Shown here: positions 48,836 to 58,777 of the stretch, one piece after another
Layout: each line of letters begins with the position of its first letter
Numbering within the stretch: position 1 is the first letter of the stretch
NCBI GenBank assembly: GCA_963778945.1
Contig: CAVZWL010000023.1
Span: 68,572-132,571 of the forward strand
Source: Fen-1254 sp963778945
Lineage (GTDB): Bacteria > Bacteroidota > Ignavibacteria > UBA10030
DNA: 64,000 nt
Direction: 5' to 3'
The notes under the pieces: model-generated
Told to the model about the DNA's origin: nothing
Database searches by the model: none
The model's input: only the letters and a program-made list of their open reading frames with translations
Translations under genes and position numbers: made by a program

Positions 48836-51323
48836 CTATTTTAAATTTTCAATTGACTGAAGAGCGTTCACCGGTCTGTGTGAAACGATGTGCAGAACGG
48901 CATCCTTGAGGCCTGCGGATGCAGCGGTGATGCTAATATTGCCGCTTCTTTCAGTCGATTTGATTATTGCAAGAGCCATACCGTTAAAGGCATGGCGTTG
49001 TTTACTTTTCATTGATGTTAAATCTTGCGGGTCGCCATTATCAGTGCCGGCCAATATTCCCTCGCCTTCGACCGTAAATTCAACGAGATTATTTGCATCC
49101 GGAACAACCAATCCATGTTCATCGATAATTTCCACTTTAACGTTCGTTATATCACAGGCATCCGCATCGATATCCGTTCTATCTGCGGAAAGACGTATCG
49201 CTGCAGGATTGGATGTGGTGCGCTTTTCTTCACTCACGATTATTCCATTTTTCTTGCCGATAACTCTCAACGTGCCCGCTTCGTAAGGCACATCCCATGA
49301 AAGATGCAAGTCCGAAGTTGTTGCTTGAACAAAAGGCCTGGCATATGTATTCCAGCCGCCCGAATTACCTTGCTGAGGAAACACAACAGACTTTATGCCG
49401 AAAGATTTTCCATTCAAAAATAGCTCAACGCTGTCGCAGTTCGTATATACAAGAACCGGAATAACCTGACCTTCACGGCCAGCCCAATTCCAATGTGGGA
49501 ACAAATGCACAAGAGGATTGTGAGTCCATTGGCTTTGATAAAAATAATATGCATCTTTGGGAAAGCCGCAAAGGTCAATGACACCGGAACTTGAATTCTT
49601 CTGAGGCCAGCGGGCTTCACCAAGATAATCAATGCCCGTCCACATAAAATCGCCTATAACATAATCGTGCACGGAAGTAAATCGCCATAATTGCTCAGCC
49701 CGGATCATACCGGACTTATAATTGTTTGAAAAGCCCGGCCAGAGAGCCGATTGCTCAGGTACAAGAGAATATTTTCCACGGATGCCCATAATGGAAACGT
49801 TTTCTGTCCCGATCATTTTCCAATCCGGATGATCGTGCCTGTCCATGCTGTAATACAACTCCCTGCGTTCAAACCATCGGTCAACGTAATTATATCCGAC
49901 AATATCCTGCATTTCAAGGAAAAGAAGTTTAGCAGGGCCGTCACCGGCAGCGATTCTATCGTTCGCATGCGTTACAGGACGTGTTGGGTCTTCTTTATGG
50001 AATGTTTCCATTAATTTTCGTTCCACTTCACTGCCGGAATCTACGACCTGATCCGGCACTTCATTTCCTGCGCTCCACAGCACGATCGATGGATGGTTCC
50101 GATCCCTGTGAATCATTGAAATTAAATCGGACTGCGAGTTTTCTAAAAAATATTTATGGTAACCAAATGGAACTTGCCCTTTTGCCTCCGCCCATTCATC
50201 GAATGCTTCGTCCATAACCAAGAAGCCCATCATATCGCAAAGGTCAAGAAATTCAGGAGCCGGCGGATTATGCGATGTTCGGATGGCATTGCATCCCATA
50301 TCTTTTAAAAGCTGTAAACGCCGTTTCCATGCCTGTTCCGGAACTGCAGTCCCCAGACAACCTGCATCGTGATGCAAGCAAACACCGTTCATCTTCACAT
50401 GCTTTCCGTTGAGGAAGAACCCTCTATCTTTATCGTATTCGATCTTTCGGATACCAAACGATGAAATAATATTGTCAATTTCGTTCTCCGTCTCTTTGAT
50501 CGATGAATAGAGTCGTATAGAGGAACGGTGTTTCAATCGACCAGAGTGAAGGAGCAGTTATCCTGACGGTTTGTTCTATTTCCGTTTTGCCCGACGGCCC
50601 GAGTGAAAGAGGTGTTTCCATAGATGTAATTTCTTTGCCTGATTCATTGATAATGGCAGACCGCAAAATAACTTTTTTTACTGTAGTAAAATTGTTTTCA
50701 ATTGAAGTTCGGACAGAAATCGTTGCAGACGATGAATCTACCGCAGGTGCGGTAATATATGTCCCCCATTGAGCGATATGCACGGAACCGGAAATATTCA
50801 ACCACACATGGCGATATATCCCTGAACCCGAGTACCAGCGGCTGCTTGGTTGAAGCGAATTATCGACTCTAACAGCTATTACATTTTCTCCTTTTTTTAT
50901 AAAGGAAGTTAGATCGTAGTAAAAGCTCGTATAACCATACGCATGTCTGCCCAGGTGCTCTCCATTTATCCAAACATCGCTGTTCATGTACACACCGTCA
51001 AATTCAATCCAGAATTGTTGATACTTATCGATGGTGGTCAAGTTAAAATGTTTGCGGTACCATCCAATACCTGCAGGAAGATAGCCGCCGCCGCCTTTTG
51101 TCTGCGCATCTTCCTTAAAATCACCTTCGATACTCCAATCATGGGGAAGGTTGAGTGTCCGCCATGTACTGTCATTAAAATCGTACTTTTCAGCATCTTT
51201 GATGTCTGCCTGTATGAACTTCCAATGATAATCCATGAGCAGGCGTCGACGGTTCTTCAGTGCGTCGGCATCATCGTGAATCGCAAAGAGGAAGAAAACG
51301 AGCAGGCATTCAATTGTTTTCAT
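48836..51323 (-). CDS. Secreted GH2 beta-galactosidase-type glycosidase (one frameshift)
   Basis: About 828 aa across two frames; the break near 50485 is a single extra base (LFIDQRDG then NEIDNIISSFGIRK). Signal peptide MKTIECLLVFFLFAIHDDADA is weak. Domains: sugar-binding domain (WRTLNLPHDWSIEGDF, GIGWYRKHF), immunoglobulin-like domain, TIM barrel with NGVCLHHDAGCLGTA, ACID/base Glu in WSAGNEVPD and nucleophile Glu in IGTENVS, then C-terminal beta domains with a bacterial Ig-like tail (LSADRTDIDADACDI). By its pairing with GH53 it probably releases galactose from galacto-oligosaccharides; other GH2 activities remain possible. Confidence 0.9.
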
Positions 51324-51346
51324 TCAGTTGTCTTCTGATTCGTGTA

Positions 51347-51520
51347 TTATTTTTTTGTGAAAGTTAATTTCACTTCATACTCCGGAGAAGCTGTCATTGC
51401 GTTCACTTCTGCGATTTGTGATACTCCCTTAAAATCAGGCCAGGATGATTTCGGGATATAAACGGGAGCATCTTTTCTTAAAGGAAGTATCTTAAGATCA
51501 AATCCATTCCAATAAAGATT
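51347..51520 (-). pseudogene. 3' remnant of an unidentified minus-strand gene
   Basis: A coding-like frame runs from about 51520 to a stop at 51347-51349 (contains DAPVYIPKSSWPDFKGVSQI and ends SPEYEVKLTFTKK). It has no start codon or upstream continuation: the same frame hits a stop at 51521-51523. It lies 23 bp upstream of the GH2 start on the same strand, so it looks like the C-terminus of a gene that once preceded GH2 in the operon. The parent family was not recognised. Confidence 0.5.
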
Positions 51521-52602
51521 CTACCGTTCGGCATCATGTTTTTGCCCTGCGCAGCAAGCTGGAAAGTTATTACCAGGACGAGGGGAAAGAAGATCAGGTC
51601 AGACTGCTGATTCCGAAGGGACGGTATGAAATTCAAGCCGTATCGGCGAATAATCAATATTCCAGGATTTTGAACCGCATCGCTCCTTTTTTCAAACACT
51701 GGAAATCGGCCGTCATTATTATTCTCATCTTCACGAATATTTTTGCCGTGTATCGTCTGATCAGAACAATGCAGAATCCTGCAATATACGGGGCGCAGCA
51801 TATCATCGATCCCGACGATAAAATCTGGGGGCCTTTTTTTGGGAACGGGTATCCTGTGACCATCGTTTTGGGCGATGATTTTTGGATGGACGAATACAAC
51901 ACTCAATACAAACGCTATCGGCAGATATGGGACTGGAGAATATCTTCCGAAAGCGATCTCTCAGATTTTTTAATTAAATATCCCAATGCAAATTTAACAA
52001 AGTCCGAAATAGCGGGAATGCCGTTCGGATCGACCGACAATCTCCTGGATATTCTTCACGTTGTCTTTCATTTTCAAAATGATGTATCGCTTTGCATGTC
52101 CTCGACGCTTTCTCTCGAAAGCATCCAGAACCGTAATCTGATCTATATCGGCGAGTTTAGAAACTTGCGAGTCTTAAACAAAATCTTTTACAAAACACCC
52201 GTTCGTTTCCAGTACGCTCCTGACGAACGCGTGTTCATTGTCGGTGAAAAGTCCGATACTCTAAATTCATATCTCCGCATTCAGGCTCCATTCGAACAAA
52301 AAAATAAATATAATGTCGATTATTCCCTGCTCGTGAAGATGCCCGGATTTTCAAAAGAGAACATCATGTTCATCGTCGGCTTCGGCTACGGAGGCCGGGT
52401 GGAGCGGACAAAAATGCTGGCAAACTCCGTTTTACGGAACCAATTTATCGAAGAAATTTATAAGACGAATACAATCATACCGGAATATTTTATCGCTTTA
52501 TTCGAAGTCAAGTGCATCGAACGAACGGGTTTCACGAATGAATTGAAATACTTCAAAGAAATCCCGAAGAATTTCTTATTCGCGCCCGATTCCCTGAAGT
52601 AA
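51496..52602 (+). pseudogene. 5'-truncated membrane-anchored winged-helix (ToxR-like) regulator
   Basis: The open frame starts after a stop at 51493 and lacks a credible initiation codon; a TTG at 51670 would remove most of the conserved N-part. The visible N-terminus (STVRHHVFALRSKLESYYQ, then VRLLIPKGRYEIQA) is the recognition-helix/wing end of a Trans_reg_C-like DNA-binding domain, so the first about 50-60 residues are missing. A transmembrane helix follows (HWKSAVIIILIFTNIFAVYRLI), then an about 280-residue C-terminal region starting WGPFFGNGYPVTIVLGDDFWM, predicted on the far side of the membrane. The truncation point coincides with the end of the opposing gene remnant, marking a rearrangement. 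Confidence 0.6.
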
Positions 52603-52941
52603 TCACATCTGCCTTTATCGATCCTTCTCTCTTTATTGTCTCATTTCAAGCCAATTCCTGCTTTTGTTAGTCCCAAAATCAATGACTCGATGAAACCGCA
52701 ATGGCAATTCAGTGTATTACAGAAGATGTAACTGGGCGGCATATTTAAAAGACATCAGTTTCTTTTCAGGCAGCACACGCGACGGCGTGCCGCGGCTGCA
52801 ATGTATATCGACGGCCTGCCGAATAATCAGCAAAAACGAGCTAAAAACATTGATTATAAAACGAAGAGCAAAATGAAATCGACCCCGCAATCTACGAAAA
52901 AGGCTTAAAATATTTTACGATGACCGGCTTTAACATCAAAT
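52603..52941. other. Intergenic region between convergent genes
   Basis: 339 bp. No gene supported. A 35-codon frame from an ATG at 52800 begins MYIDGLPNNQQKRAKN and ends Lys-rich; it has no ribosome-binding site and is probably chance or a remnant. Confidence 0.4.
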
Positions 52942-53502
52942 TTATTTCGGGGGATATTTCTTTGCTGCTTCTTCCCACGTTAATAACGTTTGTATGCCGG
53001 TGCGCTTTGGGATATTGAGGAGTTCGTATTTCTTTTCTTTAACATAACTATCTTTGGAGTCGAGTATAAAGACCTCATCAACTTCAAGAAGTATTTCGCC
53101 GCACGGCGCCGGATTGCCGATCATAACAAACTCGGGATTAACTTCGTATGGAATCCCGAAATGGAACGGATAAAGAGGGCGATGTATCTTTAACAATCCA
53201 TTTTTGCATTCCTGCTTGATTTCCTGCCATTGCATTTTTATATCGCCGACAGCTTCATAGATAAATTCGGTCTTTAAATGATTTTTAGGTATCCTTACGC
53301 CTAATTTCTGAATGTCATAAGTTTTCGTTCCCTTAATTCGGCGTCCGTAAACAAACTGAACAAAAACTTCATTTTCATTCAAAGGGAACGAAGTATCTGC
53401 AATGAAGATTCCGATAGCGTCCTTTATTCCATCGATGGAACAATCGATGTCTTTTATCGCATCCTTGAATAATTCGATTTCGACAGGTGTCATATCCTTC
53501 AC
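52942..53502 (-). CDS. Hypothetical protein, 186 aa
   Basis: Intact frame from ATG 53502, soluble, no signal peptide or membrane helix, mixed alpha/beta by composition. Features seen: an N-terminal acidic helix (VEIELFKDAIKDIDCSIDGIKDAIG), a central KTYDIQKLGVRIPKNHLKTEFIYEA, HRPLYPFHFGIPYEVNPEFVMIGNPAPCGEILLEV and a C-terminal LLTWEEAAKKYPPK. I do not recognise the family. It is isolated between a truncated regulator and a palindromic repeat cluster, so it may be recently acquired cargo. Confidence 0.65.
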   Translation of the reverse strand: MKDMTPVEIELFKDAIKDIDCSIDGIKDAIGIFIADTSFPLNENEVFVQFVYGRRIKGTKTYDIQKLGVRIPKNHLKTEFIYEAVGDIKMQWQEIKQECKNGLLKIHRPLYPFHFGIPYEVNPEFVMIGNPAPCGEILLEVDEVFILDSKDSYVKEKKYELLNIPKRTGIQTLLTWEEAAKKYPPK

Positions 53503-53557
53503 TAATATTATGAATCATTTTTTGTATTTACTCAGTGTCCGACAGCATTCTATGTCC

Positions 53558-53604
53558 GCGACGAACTTGTCCCGGAAACATCGAAGATGTTTTCGGGATG
53601 GTCG
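53558..53604 (+). repeat. Palindromic repeat unit A, copy 1
   Basis: 47-bp unit, 45/47 identical to copy 2 at 53725. Its core 53570-53598 folds into a 13-bp hairpin (TCCCGGAAACATC / GATGTTTTCGGGA, one G-U) with a GAA loop. Confidence 0.85.
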
Positions 53605-53632
53605 TGGAGTGCTCCGACACCGTTGGCACATT

Positions 53633-53684
53633 GTAGCCGCGACCGCTGGTCGCGGAAATTACCGACACCACCGGTGTCGGCTAC
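53633..53684 (+). repeat. Two-hairpin (four-way-junction-like) palindromic element
   Basis: GTAG (53633-53636) pairs with CTAC (53681-53684) and encloses two perfect 8-bp hairpins: CCGCGACC-GCT-GGTCGCGG (53637-53655) and CCGACACC-ACC-GGTGTCGG (53662-53680). It lies between the two copies of repeat unit A. Confidence 0.8.
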
Positions 53685-53724
53685 AGAAGATCGTATCGGG
53701 ATCTCTCGATGTCAACTTGTAGCT

Positions 53725-53771
53725 GCGACGAGCTTGTCCCGGAAGCATCGAAGATGTTTTCGGGATGGTCG
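53725..53771 (+). repeat. Palindromic repeat unit A, copy 2
   Basis: Second copy of the 47-bp unit. The stem change relative to copy 1 (GGAAAC to GGAAGC) turns an A-U pair into G-U, so the hairpin (53737-53765) is kept. It is followed by ACCGACAC ... GTGTCGGT (about 53780-53848), a longer-range inverted repeat. Confidence 0.85.
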
Positions 53772-53885
53772 CGGAAGTTACCGACACCACCCGCCTGAAT
53801 GACTCATCAGTCGGCGTCGCCGCAATGCGGGCAGGCCGTGTCGGTTACAGAAACTTTCACATCTGGGTTCAATACTTTTCAAAGA

Positions 53886-56800
53886 TTATTTACTCAATTT
53901 TGTGTCCTCATTGAGCACCTCTCTCACCATCTGGAGCATTTCATTGAGATTGTACGGTTTCAGGATGAATCCTTTTGCGCCTTCCTTGAGAAGCTCAGAT
54001 CTTGTCTCAAGCGAGATGAATCCACTGGCGAAAATAACCTTGACATCCCGATTGATCTCCTTAAGCACGGCAAATACATCTGCTCCCAGAAGCTTGGGTA
54101 ATCCCATATCGGTAAGAACAAGAGCAATATCCTTAAAGTTATTCTTATAGATTTCGACGGCATCTTTTCCATTAGCGGCGGTTAAGACTTTATACCCCAT
54201 CGATTTAAGCGTCGATTGTACGATTTCCCGCAAAAGCTGTTCATCTTCAACAAAAAGAATGGTTTCAGTTCCGCCTTGCTTTGCTTCCGTTTTGGCATTT
54301 TCGATATCCAGCATCTTCTCTTCCTGCGGCGCCGGAATATAGAGGTTAAATGTTGTCCCGTGTCCGATTTCGCTTTCGACCGAAATAAATCCATGATGCT
54401 CCTGAATGACCCCATGGACAACGGATAATCCCAAACCCGTACCCTTTCCCCTGTTCTTTCGTTGTAAAGAACGGATCGAAAATTCGCCTACTGGTTTCCT
54501 CATCCATCCCGATACCCGTATCGGATATACTGATTGAGATATAGCGCCCATTCACGGCTTGTCAGGAAATTGTTGAACAAGAGTTTCGGATGCGATTGTT
54601 TTGACCTCAATACTTATGATTCCGCCTTTCGGCATTGCATCCCTTGCGTTTACACAGATGTTCAGTAAAACCTGATGCATCTGTGATTGATCGGCACTGA
54701 CGATAGGAATATTCTTTTCAACGCTGGTCTGAAATTCGATGACTTCCGGGAATGTTTCTTTTAACATTACGACGAGTTCGCGGATCAAATCGGGAATCCT
54801 CAGCGGTTTCATCGATACGCCGGTTTGCCGTGCAAAAGTCATTATCTGACGCACAAGCGCCGCACCGCGGCTTACCGCCTGCGTGATGGCAGTCGTGCTC
54901 TTTAATATCTTCTCTTCGTCTAATTTCGACCGCTCCAAGATGGAAGTAAATGCAAGAATGATGCCCAGTATATTGTTAAAGTCATGCGCAATCCCTCCGG
55001 CTAAGGTACCGATGCTTTGGACCTTTTGAGTCTGCATAAGCTGATTATGATATAACTTACGCTCGGTAATATCGCTTATACTGCCTATTATTTTTTCCGG
55101 ATCGCCTTGAGCATTGTATTGTAATTTTGCCGAAATCGAACACGGAATATGTGAGCCGTCCCGATTCTTCAGCGTTATTTCATAATCAGAAACAATCCCC
55201 TGCCTTTGCAATGCCGAATGAAAAGTCTGCCGCTCTTCAATATTGAGATAATAATCGTTCATCGACGTTCCTATAAGTTCATTCCTCTTATATTGCTTCT
55301 TCGTTATTGCCTCAATGGAAGGGCTGATTTCGAGAATCGTGCCGTCGATTAATGCCTCGTAATACACATCCTGAACATTCTCGAATATGCGGCGGTATTT
55401 ATTTTCACTCTCCCGCATTTCTTTTTCAGCGTATGTCCGCTGGTCTTCTAAGTCTAAAGAATGAAGCGCATAAGAAATATCCATCGCAAGTTCTTCGAGA
55501 AGTTTCAATTCCTCCTCGTTAAAAAAGTCTTTTGTATTTGAATAGAAATTTACAACCCCTATGATCTGGTCGTCGATATGGAGCGGAAATGCAGCCAGAG
55601 AGCAGCAGCCAATTACAAGTAATTTATCCCGCTGTGATATCAGACGATCGTCGAGCTCAATATCGTTGCTGATAATAATTTGACCGTCAAAAAGTGTCCT
55701 CCACAATGGTTCTCTTCCCGCCGTGATTTGAACGAGAGATGATTGAAGTTTATTCCGTTGGCCGCTTGCTTTACCCGCGCTTGCGACAGGCTGAAACGAA
55801 TTTGTCTCAGGATCAACAATACCAACCCATGCCATTTGAAATTCGCCGTCCAGTACCGGCAATATTGCACATCTCATTCAGCAATGTCTGCCTGTCACTT
55901 TCCCGCACAATCAACTGGTTGATATTACTTAAAAGTGCATAAAGGCGATTGAGTTTGACAATTTCTTCATCCTTTCGCTTCCGTTCGGTGATATCATGTC
56001 CGATTCCAATGAGCCTGGTAATGTGACCGTCCTTATTCCTTAAAGGGAGTTTAGAAGTCAGGAGCCATTTTTTATCGCCTTTTTCATTGATTAAAAGTTC
56101 TTCCCGGTCGATAATCGACTGCCCCTTCTCGAGAACAATCTTGTCGTCTTGGATAAAGTGAGCAGCTACATCCGCCGGAAATAATTCCTCATCATTTTTC
56201 CCGATTACTTCCGATTCCGATTTGCCGATATTCACAAGATCGGCTTTATTCACCAGGATTTTACGCATTGCTGAATCTTTTACATAAACTGCATCCGGCA
56301 GATTATCGATGAGTGTGCGCAGTAAGATATGCTCTTGCTCTAATGCCTCTTCCGCCTTCCTGCTCGTCATTTCGGCGAGCTTGCGCTCGGAGATATCTTC
56401 AACACTTCCGTCGTAATAGATAGTCTTTCCGTTCGGATCGCGGATTGCTCGAGCGCTCTCTCTGATATAGACAGTCGATCCGTCATTACAAGTCCAGACC
56501 GACTCCAGGCCATGCACTTCACCGTTGATTTCAATCTGTTCAACAAATTGCTTTCGCTCATACGTTGGTTCGAATCCTTCCTCTTCAAGATTCCTTGCGG
56601 CAAGTTCTTCAAAAGATGAATAGCCAAGCATTTTCACCAAGGTAGGATTCGCTAAAATAATTTTCCCATCAGGAGTAGTCCTATACAAGCCGATCGTAGA
56701 ATTTTCATATAGTGAACGGAAGCGTTGCTCGCTTTCGCGCAGTTCTTCCTCTGCACGCTTGCGTTCGGTGATGTTTCTTCCTTCACCCAGAATGGATGCC

Positions 56801-58317
56801 GGGTTTCCTTTATTATCACGAATGAGACTGTACGTAGTTTCCGACCAATACGTCGTACCGTCTTTACGATAAAATTCAAGCTCTAAGGTGCGATTAATAT
56901 TATAGGCCGGGTCTGCCGCCGTCTTCGGCAGCTCTTCCGAAAAAGCTTTCTTTGCTAATTGGAATGAGGCGGGTGCGACCTGCCGATCAAGCGGTAATTG
57001 CCAGAGTTCTTCCAGAGTAAATCCGCGCAATTTTTCAACGGAAGGACTGATATATGTCGTTCTTAAGTCCATATCCATGAGCCAAACCGTATCTTTCATG
57101 TGTTCGGCCAACAGACGGTACCGTGCTTCGCTTTGCTTTAGCATATCTTCCGAAAGCTTGCGCTCTGTGATGTCATTGAAGGTGACGATAAGTCTGTCCG
57201 TCAGAAAAGCGGCATAAAGTTCGCAAATACGCACAGAACCGTCGCGGCATGTAACGCGGTATTCACCAGCGTTCACTGCCTGGGCGGAGAGTTTCGCCTT
57301 TTCCAGAGATTTTTTCCACCGAGCGATCACTTCGCACCTGTAATCGGGATCCGGGTATGCCTTCTGATACCATTGTTCGGCAGTAGGCGCGGTATGTCCG
57401 AAAAGAGCAAGAGCGCTGCGGCTCCAGTATTCAATATTATTATCCTCAATATCGACTAAAGCAATCGGAAAACGTGTCGCATCGAGAACGGCGCGCAGCT
57501 GCGCTTCGCTTTTTCGTAAAGATTCTTCTGCACGTTTGCGCTCGGTAATATCCAGCACGAATGCAGCTATCTCTTCTTCCGGTCCTGGAAGTAATGTATC
57601 GGCAAGAAACACCGGAACGATTGTTCCATCTTTCCTTCTATATTCCTTCTCATAGGGCGTGCAGGTTCCACGTTCGCGCAGTTCCCTGATTGCCTTTTCG
57701 TCTGCCGGCAGCGATTCGGTCGGTGTTATGGCGCGCCAATTAATTTTTCCGGACTCAAATTCCCTGCGTGTAAATCCAAGCATGTTCAAATAATAATCGT
57801 TGACCTCCAAAATTTTTCCATCAGCGGCAGCAATAACTACGCCGACGATATTTGAATCAACGAACTTCTTTTGTCTGGAATATTCTAAGCGCAGCGAGTC
57901 CTCAGCCCTTTTGCGCAAATCTTTTTCCTTCGCTTCATCAAGCGCATGTTCGATGGCAGCAGGAAGTCTCGCCAGACGGTCTTTCATGATATAATCGACA
58001 GCTCCCTGCTTTAAAAGCTCTACAGCCGATTCCTCTCCTATCGTTCCAGAGACGCAGATGAAAGGAACCGCAGGGCATACTTCCATGACATGCCGCAGTG
58101 CACTGAACGCATCGAAGCCGGGTAGTTTAAAGTCCGCGAGAATAATATCGTATGTGCTGCGGCTAAGGAATGAGACAAATTCCTTTTCCGTCATCGTACA
58201 ATCTATTTCCAGATCGAATCCCGCCTCTTTCAAGGACTCCTGTATAATCTCTGCATCTCGGGACGAGTCTTCAAGATGGAGTATTTTTAATTTGTGCTTT
58301 TCTTTTAAAACTTTCAT
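53886..58317 (-). CDS. Giant hybrid histidine kinase REC-(PAS)n-GAF-PAS-HisKA-HATPase-REC (three frameshifts)
   Basis: About 1476 aa when joined; ATG 58317 is preferred over 58347 because it follows the upstream regulator's stop. Order: receiver (KILHLEDSSRDAEII, DIILADFKLPGFD), five PAS/PAC modules (about 150-800, each ending in DITERK/DISERK linkers), GAF (LNRLYALLSNINQLIVRESDRQ ... GVVNFYSN), PAS, HisKA with His in GTLAGGIAHDFNNILGI, HATPase (NICVNARDAMPKGG, DTGIGMDEET, KGTGLGLSVV) and a C-terminal receiver (ILFVEDEQLLREI, LVLTDMGLPKLLG). Breaks near 55857 (+1), 54555 (-1) and 54443 (+1). No membrane helix: a cytoplasmic sensor. Confidence 0.88.
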
Positions 58318-58321
58318 GGCT

Positions 58322-58765
58322 TCAATCCCCGTGCATTGGTAATTCATTTATCAGCGCCCAGAATACGCCGACAAGCTTTATCGACTCCATAAACTCTTTA
58401 AAATCCACCGGTTTGACAACGTATGCATTGACTCCAAGTTCGTAACTTCGCATAAGATCCTGTTCCTCACGGGACGAAGAAAGTATGACAACGGGAAGCA
58501 TTTTCAATGCAGCATCATCTCGAATGACCCTGAGTGTTTCAAGGCCGTCCATACGAGGCATTTTTATATCCATCAGGAGAACTACCGGCATTCCCCTTTG
58601 ACGCATCCTGTAATTTCCCTGATACCGGAGATATTCCAAAACCTCCACACCGTCTTTGACGACAATAACCTGATTTGCAAGATTATATTCGGTCAAGGCC
58701 TCAAGAGTCAATTCGACATCCTTCGGATTATCCTCTGCAAACAATATTGTTCGTAAACTGCTCAT
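58322..58765 (-). CDS. Rcp1-type single-domain response regulator
   Basis: 147 aa, intact. Receiver of the phytochrome-partner (Rcp1) type: ILFAEDNPKDVELTLEAL, VVLLMDIKMPRMDG (phospho-Asp), VILSSSREEQD, NAYVVKPVDFKEF. It lies 12 bp downstream of a kinase with the SYSVSHDLRAPL core that usually pairs with this regulator type, and its stop precedes the giant kinase start by 4 bp. It may act as a phosphate shuttle between the two kinases. Confidence 0.92.
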   Translation of the reverse strand: MSSLRTILFAEDNPKDVELTLEALTEYNLANQVIVVKDGVEVLEYLRYQGNYRMRQRGMPVVLLMDIKMPRMDGLETLRVIRDDAALKMLPVVILSSSREEQDLMRSYELGVNAYVVKPVDFKEFMESIKLVGVFWALINELPMHGD

Positions 58766-58777
58766 TGTCTCTCCTTG

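Noticed and set aside
52801..52910. Short frame starting MYIDGLPNNQQ, resembling a TonB plug fragment
   Set aside because: Only a few residues resemble the plug motif, there is no ribosome-binding site and the rest is Lys-rich low complexity.
53558..53850. CRISPR array
   Set aside because: Only two copies of the 47-bp unit, irregular spacing with other palindromes between them, and no cas genes.
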